Below are positions 27,813-37,084 of a stretch of DNA of 64,000 nucleotides, piece after piece. Origin of the DNA: Leuconostoc lactis (GTDB lineage Bacteria > Bacillota > Bacilli > Lactobacillales > Lactobacillaceae); contig NZ_CP042420.1 of assembly GCF_007954625.1 (NCBI RefSeq), positions 468,501 through 532,500 on the forward strand. Reading direction: 5' to 3'. The notes below the pieces were generated by a model. The model was not told where the DNA came from, did not search any database, and saw only the letters and a list, made by a program, of their open reading frames with translations. The first letter of the stretch is position 1. Each line of letters opens with the position of its first letter. Made by a program: the position numbers and the translations under genes.

Positions 27813-28727
27813 ATGCGAAAAATTGGTATTGTCGGGATTGGTCATGTTGGCGCAACAGTTGCCCATCTGATTGTGAGCCAAGGTCTCGCAGATACATTGA
27901 TTCTAGTTGATAAAAACCCAGATAAATTGGCATCAGAAGTACTTGATTTTCGTGATGCCGCTAGTTTATTACCCCAACATGTGACAGTAACTGCCGGCAC
28001 AACCGCTGACTTAGCCGATGCTGATGTCGTCATTTCAGCGCTGGGTCATATTGACCTCATCCAGCCTGGTGGGGATCGTTTCACGGAATTACGCGCCAAT
28101 ACACCAGAAGTGCAACAAGTCGGAACTGGCTTAAAAAACGCGGGTTTTCAAGGTGTCTTAATTGTCATTTCTAATCCAGTCGACGTGATGACTGGCCTTT
28201 ATCAACAAGTGACCGGCTTACCAACCCCGCAAGTTTTTGGCACGGGGACTTATTTAGACACTGCCCGCTTGAAAAGCGCCCTCGGTGACGCCCTGGGCAT
28301 TGATCCACGCAGCGTCAGTGGCTATATGTTAGGCGAACATGGTGCGTCACAATTTGCCGCCTGGTCAACTGTTCGGGCACTTGGCCAAACCGCAACTGAG
28401 TTGGCCGCCACCTACCAGCTTGATTTGGCCCAAATTGCCGCCGATGCGCGCGATGGTGGCTTTACTGTCTTTGCTGGTAAAAAGTATACCAACTTTGCCA
28501 TTGCCCATGCCGCTGTAGCATTAGCCCAACTTGTACTGTCAGATGCCCACCAAGAAGCGATTGTTTCCCATTACGACCAGCAATTCGACAGCTATATTTC
28601 AACGCCTGCCATTATTGGTCGTGGTGGTATTGTTGGGGACTTTTCTTTAACACTCACAGCTGCTGAACAGGACAGCCTCAAGCAATCGGCCACTGCCATT
28701 GCCGAGAAAACAGCGGCCTATCTATAA
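27813..28727 (+). CDS. L-2-hydroxyisocaproate/L-lactate dehydrogenase family
   Basis: A 304-residue NAD-dependent 2-hydroxyacid dehydrogenase of the LDH/MDH fold. NAD motif GIGHVGATVAHLI (7-19), Asp in LVDKNPDKL, catalytic-loop Arg in GGDRFTELR, active-site GEHGASQFAAWSTVR with the catalytic His, and DPRSVSGYMLGEHG. The loop and STVR/GGFTVFAGKKYT features match L-HicDH of Weissella confusa more than classical LDH, suggesting reduction of branched 2-oxoacids from Leu/Ile/Val. CGAGGTGG precedes the ATG. The neighbouring AzlCD fits branched-chain amino-acid handling. Confidence 0.85.
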   Translation: MRKIGIVGIGHVGATVAHLIVSQGLADTLILVDKNPDKLASEVLDFRDAASLLPQHVTVTAGTTADLADADVVISALGHIDLIQPGGDRFTELRANTPEVQQVGTGLKNAGFQGVLIVISNPVDVMTGLYQQVTGLPTPQVFGTGTYLDTARLKSALGDALGIDPRSVSGYMLGEHGASQFAAWSTVRALGQTATELAATYQLDLAQIAADARDGGFTVFAGKKYTNFAIAHAAVALAQLVLSDAHQEAIVSHYDQQFDSYISTPAIIGRGGIVGDFSLTLTAAEQDSLKQSATAIAEKTAAYL

Positions 28728-28752
28728 AAAAAGCGCATTTCTGCGCTTTTTT
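28726..28752. terminator. Bidirectional terminator between hicDH and nupC
   Basis: AAAAAAAGCGCA-TTTC-TGCGCTTTTTT between convergent genes. Confidence 0.92.
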
Positions 28753-29977
28753 ATGACCAAACAAACAACCCAGCGGCTGCCGCTGAAACTAGTGAAACTA
28801 AAATACCTGCAAGCAACATATAAGGGACGCGCGCGCTAAGGTAATCATTCTTTTCCTGATCGACCAACCCTTTAAAGGCGCCAATAATCATCCCCAATGT
28901 GCCAAAGTTGGCAAAACTCGTCAAGAACACAGTTAAGACAATTCGCGCATGTTCATTAGCAAATAGCCCTTTTTGCGCCATGATGTTTTTGGATACTTCA
29001 CCCATGACGACAAATTCATTGGTTACTAACTTAGTACCCATGAACTGGGCAATTTGAAAGGCTTCATGGGCATTAAAACCTAAGAGCCAGGCAAACGGGA
29101 ACATGACCACGCCAAACATATTTTCCAACGTCAACCAGCGTAGGCCAGTTAAACTCAATAACTGGTCGATCATAGCCGCTAATGACACAAAGGCGATGAC
29201 TGTTGCGGTGATAATCAAAATCAACTTCCCTGCCCCAAGAATCGAATCACCTAAAAATGAGAAGAAAGGCGCTTTTTGATTGTTATCGTCAGCAACACCG
29301 ACAATCACGTCATCTTCGGGTGCCACTTTAGTGGGATTCAGGATGGCGGAAATGATGATTGCCCCTAAGATGTTTAACGGAATTGCTGTCAACACATATT
29401 TACCTGGCACCATTTGCGTGTAAGATCCAATAATGGCTGAGGTCACACAACTCATCGACATCATCGCCAAAGTGAAATTACGCCGGGCTGACATCTGATC
29501 AAGCTGCGTTTTTGACACAGCCAACACTTCCGTATTCCCCAAAAACATCATTTCAATGGAAAAAAAGGCTTCAAATTTTGGTTGTCCTGTAATAAAGGCC
29601 AACCCCTTACCAATCCATTTAATAAACCATGGTAACAAGCCAATATATGTCAAAATATCAAATAATGGCACAACCAATAAAATTGGCAATAAGGCCGACG
29701 TCACAAAGTTCGGACCGCCATTATTAGCTGTCAACCAATCAGGCAAGGCAAAAGCCGTTCCTTCTGCGGCCACTGAAACTAACCAGTTAAACCCGTCAGC
29801 CGCACCCTGAACGGCAATTTGGCCCATTTTAAATTGCGTGAAAAACCACGCCAATAATAATTCAATGCCTAACACCGTCACCACTGATCGCCATTGAATA
29901 TTTTTTTTATCGTTTGAAAACAAATACGCAATCCCAATAAATATGGGAATACTGAGTATGTTCATGATCACAAGCAT
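28751..29977 (-). CDS. nupC: Concentrative nucleoside transporter, NupC family
   Basis: A 408-residue CNT-family nucleoside:cation symporter. The N-terminal gate helices are followed by substrate-site segments FEAFFSIEMMFLGNTEVLAVSKTQL and EFVVMGEVSKNIMAQKGLF...ARIVLTVFLTSFANFGTLGMIIGAFKGL. Length is normal. GAGG lies eight bases before the ATG. It is just downstream, on the same strand, of a nucleoside ABC importer, but a terminator separates them. Confidence 0.92.
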   Translation of the reverse strand: MLVIMNILSIPIFIGIAYLFSNDKKNIQWRSVVTVLGIELLLAWFFTQFKMGQIAVQGAADGFNWLVSVAAEGTAFALPDWLTANNGGPNFVTSALLPILLVVPLFDILTYIGLLPWFIKWIGKGLAFITGQPKFEAFFSIEMMFLGNTEVLAVSKTQLDQMSARRNFTLAMMSMSCVTSAIIGSYTQMVPGKYVLTAIPLNILGAIIISAILNPTKVAPEDDVIVGVADDNNQKAPFFSFLGDSILGAGKLILIITATVIAFVSLAAMIDQLLSLTGLRWLTLENMFGVVMFPFAWLLGFNAHEAFQIAQFMGTKLVTNEFVVMGEVSKNIMAQKGLFANEHARIVLTVFLTSFANFGTLGMIIGAFKGLVDQEKNDYLSARVPYMLLAGILVSLVSAAAAGLFVWS

Positions 29978-30153
29978 TTTAATTACCTCTTAACTCTCTC
30001 GCTTTTCTGCCATGGTGATGAGCTATCACGTTTCATTAGAAAATTTATGTCTCTGTCTATTGTAACAGGATAGCGATATAACAACAAAAAATGATTATAA
30101 ATTAAAATATTGTCGCTCATCTTTGGCAGTATCTAACCTTATTTTCGGGCAAA

Positions 30154-30184
30154 AAAATCCTAGCTGGATCCAGCTAGGATTTTA
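30154..30184 (-). terminator. Terminator of the nucleoside ABC operon
   Basis: AAAATCCTAGCTGG-AT-CCAGCTAGGATTTT stem downstream of the last permease; T-rich on both sides. Confidence 0.9.
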
Positions 30185-30198
30185 ATCAATCAGCTTAT

Positions 30199-31155
30199 TT
30201 AAGCTGCCTTAATATAGTTGACACCATCTGCCTTTGGCGCGCGTGTCTTACCAAAGAAGAAGACAAGCACAATAATCGTCAAGACATACGGTGCGATTTG
30301 TAGCCAAATTGATGGGACATTCTTCAAACCTGGCAACTGTGCACCAACCACGGCAAGTGATTGTGACAAACCAAAGAAGAGCGAAGCACCCAATGCACCA
30401 ATTGGATTCCAACGACCAAAGATCATCGCTGCCATCGCCATGAATCCCTGACCCACAATAGTGCTGGCTGAATAGTTCAATGAAATTGATTGTGCAACCA
30501 CGGCACCACCAACACCACCAAGCAAGCCCGAAAGCATAACGCCTGAATAGCGCAAACGTGCCACATTCAAGCCTAATGTATCAGCCGCTTGCGGATTTTC
30601 ACCAACTGAACGCAAACGCAGACCAAACTTCGTCTTGAAAATCACGTACCAAGATAGCACTGCCACCACGATTGCTAGCCAAGCTGGCCCAGACGTCTTC
30701 GCAAAGAAGAGATCCCCAAGAATCGGAATGTGTGACAAAACTGGAATTGACGTATAACCAAAGTCTTGTGAGATTGGCACAGTTTGTCCCTTACCATAAA
30801 GGACTTTAATTAAGAACACACCCAAAGCTGGGGCCATCAAGTTAATCACGGTACCCGAAATAATGTGATCCGCACGCAATGTGATCGTTGCGACACCGTG
30901 CAACAAAGAGAAAAGCAACCCAACCACAGCACCGGCAAGCAAACCAAACCATGGTGTGGCTGAACCTAATGTGCTAGCAAATGTCAGGTTAAAGACAACC
31001 GCCGCAAATGCGCCCATGCCCATAATACCTTCCAAACCAACGTTGACGACGCCGCCACGTTCTGAGAACGTGCCACCAATTGACGTGAAAATCAACGGCG
31101 TTGAGTAAACCAATGTACTAGAAATTACGAGTGATAACATCGCCATTAATGACAT
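30199..31155 (-). CDS. Nucleoside-type ABC transporter permease (second)
   Basis: A 318-residue permease of the BmpA-linked sugar/nucleoside importer family (YufQ/NupC-type). It shows FTSIGGTFSERGGVVNVGLEGIMGMGAFAAVVFNL, then LRLRSVGENPQAADTLGLNVARLRYSGVMLSGLLGGVGGAV and MAMAAMIFGRWNPIGALGASLFFGL. It lies two bases after the first permease and pairs with it. Homologues import purine and pyrimidine nucleosides (Lactococcus BmpA-NupABC). Confidence 0.87.
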   Translation of the reverse strand: MSLMAMLSLVISSTLVYSTPLIFTSIGGTFSERGGVVNVGLEGIMGMGAFAAVVFNLTFASTLGSATPWFGLLAGAVVGLLFSLLHGVATITLRADHIISGTVINLMAPALGVFLIKVLYGKGQTVPISQDFGYTSIPVLSHIPILGDLFFAKTSGPAWLAIVVAVLSWYVIFKTKFGLRLRSVGENPQAADTLGLNVARLRYSGVMLSGLLGGVGGAVVAQSISLNYSASTIVGQGFMAMAAMIFGRWNPIGALGASLFFGLSQSLAVVGAQLPGLKNVPSIWLQIAPYVLTIIVLVFFFGKTRAPKADGVNYIKAA

Positions 31156-31157
31156 CT

Positions 31158-32294
31158 TTATTCACCGCCTTTCTGATTTTTACCGGCAACCGACTCGGCT
31201 TTGGCTGCCTTCTTAATCGCAGCTGCTTCAGCTGCTTTTTCGTCCATTTCATGGACACGCTTTTGAATCAATTGAATCAAATACTTTGCGCCCACGAAGA
31301 AGATAATTGAGGCTGTCACAATATCAACTAATTCAAATGGGACACCTGATGACATCGGCATTCCTAGACCACCAATCTTCAATACTGAGAAGATTGCTGC
31401 GGATGCTAAGATACCAAGGTATGAGCCGCTACCAAGCAACGCAACCGCCATCCCATCAAAACCAATGGCTGGCGAACCGTTTTGCGTAAAGAAGTTCAGA
31501 TAGTTCCCAAGCCCTTCAATGGTACCAGCTAAACCAGCTAAACCACCAGAAATGGCCATGGCAATCACTGCATTACGCTTGTCTGACATCCCTGCATACT
31601 TTGCCGCATCTGCATTCAAACCAACGGCACGAATTTCAAAGCCAAGCGTTGTCTTAGTCATCACAAACCAGATCACAACAATCATGATCAAAGCAATGAA
31701 AATACCCGCTGAAATACTTGAGCCTTGCGTCAAATCCGTCAGCCACTTCATTTGCAATGACGCATTGGCGCCAACTTGCTTGGTCGTTTCGGCTGATTCT
31801 TTAATGCTCTTTGACATCGTATTTTGCAAAATGTTATTCCCTAAGAACAACAAGATATAGTTCATCATGATGGTCACGATCACTTCACTGGCACCAAACT
31901 GGGCGCGTAACCAACCCGGAATAGCGCCCGCAATCGCACCTAACCCAACACCAAGCAAAATAGAACTTGGCATCATCAGATAAGCCGGCATATCTGGAAA
32001 GCTCAACGCATACCAGACTGAACCAACCCAGCCAGCTAAGGCTTGACCAGATAACCCAATGTTAAAGAATCCAGCTGTTTGCGCCACGGCAAAGCCAAGC
32101 GCTGTTAAAATCAATGGCGTCATTTGAGTCAAGACACCACCGATGTCTTGCATTGAACCAAAGGCTGAACCCAGTAACGCCACATAACCAGAAATCGGAT
32201 TGTACCCGAAAACCAGCATAATAACGGCCCCAATAATCAACCCAAAAAGGACTGAGAATAAGGCCACAGAAAATGAATTTTTTTGTGCTGCCAT
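31158..32294 (-). CDS. Nucleoside-type ABC transporter permease (first)
   Basis: A 378-residue permease (YufP/NupB-type) with about ten hydrophobic segments: AQTAGFFNIGLSGQALAGWVGSVWYAL, ASEVIVTIMMNYILLFLGN, and FEIRAVGLNADAAKYAGMSDKRNAVIAMAISGGLAGLAG. The C-terminal tail is charged and Lys/Ala-rich. Its ATG shares one base with the stop of the ATPase gene (TAATG). Confidence 0.87.
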   Translation of the reverse strand: MAAQKNSFSVALFSVLFGLIIGAVIMLVFGYNPISGYVALLGSAFGSMQDIGGVLTQMTPLILTALGFAVAQTAGFFNIGLSGQALAGWVGSVWYALSFPDMPAYLMMPSSILLGVGLGAIAGAIPGWLRAQFGASEVIVTIMMNYILLFLGNNILQNTMSKSIKESAETTKQVGANASLQMKWLTDLTQGSSISAGIFIALIMIVVIWFVMTKTTLGFEIRAVGLNADAAKYAGMSDKRNAVIAMAISGGLAGLAGTIEGLGNYLNFFTQNGSPAIGFDGMAVALLGSGSYLGILASAAIFSVLKIGGLGMPMSSGVPFELVDIVTASIIFFVGAKYLIQLIQKRVHEMDEKAAEAAAIKKAAKAESVAGKNQKGGE

Positions 32295-33850
32295 TAGGCG
32301 TGTACCTCTTCTTTAAGCGCTGCACGGGCGTCGGCTAGACTCATCCCTGTCATCAGCAATCCTAATTCTTGTTTATTTGTATCTTTTGCATCAACAATCC
32401 CGACAACTTTACCCGCATTGATCACGGCAATACGATCAGACAAATTCAAAATTTCATCTAATTCAAAGCTGACGACCAGCACCGCTTTACCGTCATTACG
32501 TTGATCAATCAAACGTTGATGGATATATTCAATCGCGCCGACATCAAGTCCACGTGTTGGTTGGGCGGCAATTACCAATTCGTTATCACGATTCAACTCA
32601 CGGGCAATCACGGCTTTTTGTTGATTACCACCAGACATCGACCCAGCCAAGACATGAATACCAGCCGAACGCACGTCAAATTCCTTGACCAACTCGTTAG
32701 CCAACTTGTCCATTGCATCAGCCTGCAACACGCCGTGTTGTGACAAAGGCGCCTTATAGTACGTTTGCAATGCTAAGTTTTCTGACAACGTCATATCAAC
32801 TTCCATTCCAAACCGGAGACGATCTTCAGGGATATGCCCTACACCGGCTTCTGTGATTTGGCGTGGCTTCTTATTGGTAATGTCTTGTCCTTGCAAAACT
32901 ACCTGACCTGACTGTACTTTGGTCAATCCCGTAATGCCTTGGATTAATTCTGTTTGTCCATTGCCATCGATTCCAGCAATACCGACAATTTCACCAGCCT
33001 TAACGTCCAGTGAAAAGTCTTTAACCGCGGCCACACCACGTGCATCATGCACTTCAAGATTGTCAATGTGCAACACCGTTTCGCCAGGCGTGGCATCAAT
33101 CTTGTCAGTCTTAAAGCTCACTTCACGACCAACCATCAAGTCAGCCAATTCTTGTGATGACACGCCGGCCACCGGGAACGTATCAATTGACTTCCCGGCA
33201 CGAATAACCGTCACCGTGTCAGCAGCCGCCCGAATTTCATCTAACTTGTGGGTAATCAAAATAATTGATTTCCCTTCTTTGGCCAAGTTATGCAAAATAG
33301 CAATTAATTCTTCGATTTCTTGTGGGGTCAAAACCGCTGTTGGTTCATCAAAAATCAAAATATCAGCACCACGATAGAGTGTTTTCAAAATTTCAACACG
33401 TTGTTGCTGACCCACGGAAATATCAGAAACCTTCGCATAGGGATCAACTTGCAAGCCATATTGTTCAGACAATGCTTGAATCTTTTTGGCTGCTGACTTG
33501 GTGTCGAGTGACAAGCCTTTCGTCACTTCAGACCCCAAGATGATATTTTCAGTCACCGTAAAGGCATCAATGAGCATAAAGTGCTGATGCACCATCCCAA
33601 TACCCAAAGCAGCTGCCTTTGAGGGTGAATCAACAGTTACTTGCTGCCCATTAATCAAGATTTCACCTGAAGTTGGTTGCAACAAGCCTGTGAGAATATT
33701 CATCAGAGTTGATTTCCCAGCACCGTTCTCACCAAGTAACGCGTGAATTTCACCTTGTTGGACTTTTAAATTAATGTCATCATTGGCTGCGAAATCGCCA
33801 AATTTTTTGACGATATGACGCATCTCAATGACTGGTAATGATTCGGTCAT
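32294..33850 (-). CDS. Nucleoside-type ABC transporter ATP-binding protein (dual ABC)
   Basis: A 518-residue protein with two ABC modules. The first has Walker A LLGENGAGKSTLMNI, signature ISVGQQQRVEILK and DEPTAVLTP. The second has GIDGNGQTELI in place of a canonical P-loop Lys-Ser/Thr, MSGGNQQKAVIARE and AAQPTRGLDVGAI. The degenerate second site is usual for RbsA/YufO-type ATPases. No BmpA-type binding-protein gene is adjacent, so that component must be elsewhere. Confidence 0.9.
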   Translation of the reverse strand: MTESLPVIEMRHIVKKFGDFAANDDINLKVQQGEIHALLGENGAGKSTLMNILTGLLQPTSGEILINGQQVTVDSPSKAAALGIGMVHQHFMLIDAFTVTENIILGSEVTKGLSLDTKSAAKKIQALSEQYGLQVDPYAKVSDISVGQQQRVEILKTLYRGADILIFDEPTAVLTPQEIEELIAILHNLAKEGKSIILITHKLDEIRAAADTVTVIRAGKSIDTFPVAGVSSQELADLMVGREVSFKTDKIDATPGETVLHIDNLEVHDARGVAAVKDFSLDVKAGEIVGIAGIDGNGQTELIQGITGLTKVQSGQVVLQGQDITNKKPRQITEAGVGHIPEDRLRFGMEVDMTLSENLALQTYYKAPLSQHGVLQADAMDKLANELVKEFDVRSAGIHVLAGSMSGGNQQKAVIARELNRDNELVIAAQPTRGLDVGAIEYIHQRLIDQRNDGKAVLVVSFELDEILNLSDRIAVINAGKVVGIVDAKDTNKQELGLLMTGMSLADARAALKEEVHA

Positions 33851-33930
33851 TTATTTTCTCAGCGCGCGGGAAATGGCAGTATTTGCACATTATCACCGCG
33901 TTTTCACTTTCTGATATATTTTCAAAAAAT

Positions 33931-33957
33931 TCCACGGACAAATGCTGTTCGTGGAAA
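33931..33957 (-). promoter_or_regulatory. Hairpin/operator at the 5' end of the nucleoside operon mRNA
   Basis: TTCCACGGACA-N5-TGTTCGTGGAA, an 11-base-arm dyad with one mismatch. On the minus strand it is followed by TTTTTTG and preceded closely by an extended -10 (TGGTATAAT, -10 at 33972-33977). It could be an attenuator or operator. A CGAACA core recalls PurR PurBoxes, but spacing does not match. Confidence 0.5.
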
Positions 33958-33971
33958 ATTCTTCAAATAAT

Positions 33972-33980
33972 ATTATACCA
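33972..33980 (-). promoter_or_regulatory. Extended -10 promoter of the nucleoside ABC operon
   Basis: Minus strand TGG-TATAAT. No good -35 at 17 bases; TTGCAC lies at 14. The extended TGn probably compensates. Confidence 0.55.
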
Positions 33981-34081
33981 TGTTTGCTATGGTGCAATTA
34001 TTTCAATTGATTTACTATACATCCCGCTGCTAAACGTTTTAAAAATCTGCATTGCTTTTGTTCCGCCGCATAAAATTACGC

Positions 34082-34087
34082 TATAAT
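34082..34087 (+). promoter_or_regulatory. -10 element of ktrB, six bases before the ATG
   Basis: TATAAT with TTGTTC (34058-34063) 18 bases upstream. The expected start coincides with the ATG at 34094. Confidence 0.55.
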
Positions 34088-34093
34088 AGAGGC

Positions 34094-35497
34094 ATGTCAC
34101 GAAAAATTGAACTCCCCACTGCGGCGGAAATGAAAAAATTTCATAATCAATCGCATCAACGGACTTTTTGGTCCTATTTTTCGATGCCACAACGGTTGAC
34201 CCTTGGGTTCCTGTCCGTCATCACGATTGGCGCCCTTCTCTTAATGTTACCCATCAGCCACTATGGTAACATGCGACATAGTTTTCTCAATGCCTTATTC
34301 ACCTCGACATCAGCTGCGTCAGTGACAGGACTCACAGTTGTTGACACAGCCACGCACTGGACACTGTTTGGTCAAATTGTCATCATGTGTTTGATTGAAG
34401 TTGGCGCGCTAGGTTTTATGTCCTTTTCTGTGTTATTGTTCACGGCAACCAAGCGACAGATGGACTTACGTAACCGGATGATGATCCAAGAAGTCTATAG
34501 TCTCGAAAACCTGTACGATACACGCGCAGTTTTTGGTTACGTCATCAAGTTATCCATTATCATTCAAATTGTCGGGGCACTCTGTCTGGCACCTTTCTTT
34601 ATCAATGATTTTGGTATCAAAAAAGGCAGTTTCTTTGCCCTCTTTCATGCCATTTCGGCTTTTGGAAATGCGGGGTTCACGACGCTACCTGGTAACGGGG
34701 CAGCGTATACGAGTCAGCCTTGGGTGATGTTCATTTTTGCCGCTTTAATTGTGGCCGGTTCGCTAGGATTTTTGGTTTGGCGTGATGTTTTGTTGTATTC
34801 ACGGACTAAAAAATTAAGTTTACATTCAAAACTCGCCTTAGTCATGACTGGTGCCCTAATTGTTGGTGGTTGGCTACTTTATGAAATCACCCAAAGTAAT
34901 TTGGCCATTGCACACACCCTGTCACCACTCAATCGTGCCTTCAATACGCTTTTTATGTCTATTTCCTATCGGACAGCTGGCTTTTCTCAATTCAGCTTTA
35001 CCGACATGTCACAAGCCACCATCTTAGTCACGATGATCTTAATGTATGTTGGTGGCACCCCCGGTTCTACTGCTGGCGGGTTAAAAACAACTACCTTAGG
35101 CGTTTTATTACTCAAAACACATGCTGCGCTGCGCGGTAAAAAAGATGTGACCTTTGCACATCGCCGTCTTACTGATGAAAATATTACCCGCGCACTACTC
35201 CTTGTTTTTGTTTCAATGGTCTTCCTGGCTGGTCTATCATTTTTGCTCCTCCTCACTCAAGGTACCGATGCCCATTTTGGTCTCGAATACATCGTCTTTG
35301 AAGTCGTCAGTGCGTTTGCTACTGCCGGATTATCCCTTGGCCTCACGCCACATCTCACAGACTTTGGCCAATGTGTCATTATGCTCACGATGTTTATTGG
35401 TCGTGTCGGCGTCTATACGGTCATGTTCTCTGTGCTCAATGTGCACACCGAACACGCCCCTTATCAATACCCTGAAGAATCTGTCATTATCGGTTAA
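34094..35497 (+). CDS. ktrB: Potassium uptake protein, KtrB/TrkH family
   Basis: A 467-residue K+ translocating subunit with four pore-loop repeats: TSTSAASVTGLTVVD, AISAFGNAGFTTLPG, SISYRTAGFSQF and FEVVSAFATAGLSLG. Each contributes the selectivity-filter glycine. The third membrane-pore unit carries the flexible GGTPGSTAGGLKTTT loop. The ATG at 34094 appears leaderless; a second ATG at 34130 (MKKFHNQ) is possible and would still keep all helices. Partner gene ktrA follows after 19 bases. Confidence 0.92.
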   Translation: MSRKIELPTAAEMKKFHNQSHQRTFWSYFSMPQRLTLGFLSVITIGALLLMLPISHYGNMRHSFLNALFTSTSAASVTGLTVVDTATHWTLFGQIVIMCLIEVGALGFMSFSVLLFTATKRQMDLRNRMMIQEVYSLENLYDTRAVFGYVIKLSIIIQIVGALCLAPFFINDFGIKKGSFFALFHAISAFGNAGFTTLPGNGAAYTSQPWVMFIFAALIVAGSLGFLVWRDVLLYSRTKKLSLHSKLALVMTGALIVGGWLLYEITQSNLAIAHTLSPLNRAFNTLFMSISYRTAGFSQFSFTDMSQATILVTMILMYVGGTPGSTAGGLKTTTLGVLLLKTHAALRGKKDVTFAHRRLTDENITRALLLVFVSMVFLAGLSFLLLLTQGTDAHFGLEYIVFEVVSAFATAGLSLGLTPHLTDFGQCVIMLTMFIGRVGVYTVMFSVLNVHTEHAPYQYPEESVIIG

Positions 35498-35516
35498 TAT
35501 TTGAAAGGATAAAAAA

Positions 35517-36179
35517 ATGCGTCAAACCTATGCTATTATTGGTCTGGGCCGCTTTGGTGGTGCCTTACTGGAAACGTTAGTGGCCAATGGCCAAGATGTG
35601 CTTGGCATTGATATTAACGAAGAACAAGTCAACGATTATCGCGACATCGCCACTCAAGTCGTCATCGCTGACGCCCAAGAAGATGATGTCTTACGTAAAT
35701 TAGATATCGCGAGCTTCGATCATGTCGTGATTGCCATTGGTCATAATATGCAAGCCAGTATTTTAGCCACCATCAACGCCAAAGACCTTGGGGCTAAAAA
35801 CGTGATTGCCAAAGCTGAAAATCGGACCCATTTACGAGTGTTAACGAAAATTGGGGCTGATTTCGTCGTTCAACCGGAACGTGAAATGGGTGAACGAATC
35901 GGCCGTAAGTTACTCGCCCCTAACATGTTAAACTTCATTGAACTATCAGATGATTATTCAATGGCCGAAGTCCAAATTGTGAATCCAGCCTTTACCGGCA
36001 AGACCCTCTCGGAATTAAAAATTCGCAAAAAATTCGGCTTGAACGTTATTGCTGTACGCCACGATGGTGAAGTCATTGTGGCACCGGAATCTAGTTATCG
36101 TGTGCACCCTCTCGATATTCTCTCGGTTGTCGGACCAAAAGATATGGTAGATGACTTCGACCAAATGACAAATAAGTAA
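35517..36179 (+). CDS. ktrA: Potassium uptake regulatory protein, KtrA/TrkA family
   Basis: A 220-residue RCK protein: N-terminal Rossmann fold with YAIIGLGRFGGALLETL (4-20) and acidic D34 in LGIDINEEQV for NAD/ATP binding, then a C-terminal RCK_C domain (about 135-218) that typically binds cyclic di-AMP. It forms the octameric ring gating KtrB. AAGGAT precedes the ATG. Confidence 0.93.
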   Translation: MRQTYAIIGLGRFGGALLETLVANGQDVLGIDINEEQVNDYRDIATQVVIADAQEDDVLRKLDIASFDHVVIAIGHNMQASILATINAKDLGAKNVIAKAENRTHLRVLTKIGADFVVQPEREMGERIGRKLLAPNMLNFIELSDDYSMAEVQIVNPAFTGKTLSELKIRKKFGLNVIAVRHDGEVIVAPESSYRVHPLDILSVVGPKDMVDDFDQMTNK

Positions 36180-36207
36180 AAAAACACCGGTTAACCGGTG
36201 TTTTTTT
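36178..36207. terminator. Bidirectional terminator after ktrA
   Basis: AAAACACCGGTTAACCGGTGTTTT palindrome with T7, between convergent genes. Confidence 0.92.
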
Positions 36208-36213
36208 ATGCCA

Positions 36214-37053
36214 TTATTCGATAATAAATTGGGCAACTTGTCGCGTCACGGCTGGCTTGTCTCGAACCTGACTGTGTTGGACTTTTGGTCCCCTGATTGT
36301 CAAAGTCTGATAAATTTGGTCTTTTTTGACCCAAAATTTTAACGCGCACGAACTAAAATTCGTCACGACGCCATCACTGCCATCCCCGATATCACCCATC
36401 ACATTTAATATTTTCGTTTGTTCGGGCATATTAGCGCGATGTTGCTCAAAGTAACGATAACTCGCATCTTGCAACCGTGGGCGTTTTGTTGCCGGGTCAA
36501 TCGTATTGTGATCAAATGCATGGTCAAAACCGCCTGACCCCAAACCAGAATTAAACGGCGCAGCAATGGTAACCAGATGCGTAACAGTTGGATACGTCGT
36601 ATCTTGTATTGGGTGCGACAACAGCACATGCAACGCAGCAGTCGCCCCCATCGAATGCCCAACTAGGACAACTTGATTGACATGACGCGCTTTTAACGTT
36701 TGTAATAAGCGCGCGAGTGCTGCGCTAGCTTGCTGGGCAGTTGTTTGTTTATCGTCAAAATTCAATTGATAAATGCCACCTTGTTGTAGTTGGTGCGTCG
36801 TTCCCGACAATTTCACCATACCTTGCGGTGACACGTTGACTTGTTGGCGCCGTTTCAAATGCGTTTGCGCCTGAATCGCGGTCGCCAACGCCTTCGTTGC
36901 CCGCGCGCTACTCCCATAACCATGCAATAAAATAATGGTTTGACGAGAAGCGGGTCGGGCAACTTTTTGCGTCGCAAACCACAAGCCCACACTGGCCAGT
37001 AGTCCCAATACGACCATCACAAGCACAACCCTTTTTACGTGGTACTTTGCCAT
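36214..37053 (-). CDS. Alpha/beta hydrolase, DUF915 family
   Basis: A 279-residue membrane-anchored or secreted hydrolase. One N-terminal transmembrane segment (about 8-26), then TIILLHGYGSSARATKALA with the oxyanion HG, nucleophile elbow LVGHSMGATAALHVL (Ser near 143), acidic residue in GDIGDGSDGVV and catalytic His in VQHSQVRDKPAV. This matches the DUF915 group common in lactobacilli, of unknown substrate. It precedes no obvious partner. Confidence 0.85.
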   Translation of the reverse strand: MAKYHVKRVVLVMVVLGLLASVGLWFATQKVARPASRQTIILLHGYGSSARATKALATAIQAQTHLKRRQQVNVSPQGMVKLSGTTHQLQQGGIYQLNFDDKQTTAQQASAALARLLQTLKARHVNQVVLVGHSMGATAALHVLLSHPIQDTTYPTVTHLVTIAAPFNSGLGSGGFDHAFDHNTIDPATKRPRLQDASYRYFEQHRANMPEQTKILNVMGDIGDGSDGVVTNFSSCALKFWVKKDQIYQTLTIRGPKVQHSQVRDKPAVTRQVAQFIIE

Positions 37054-37084
37054 TTGGCCACCTCATTTCGGCTGACTAACGCAC

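Noticed and set aside
33851..34050. Purine riboswitch upstream of the nucleoside ABC operon
   Set aside because: The three-way junction core sequences are absent; only a single hairpin is seen.
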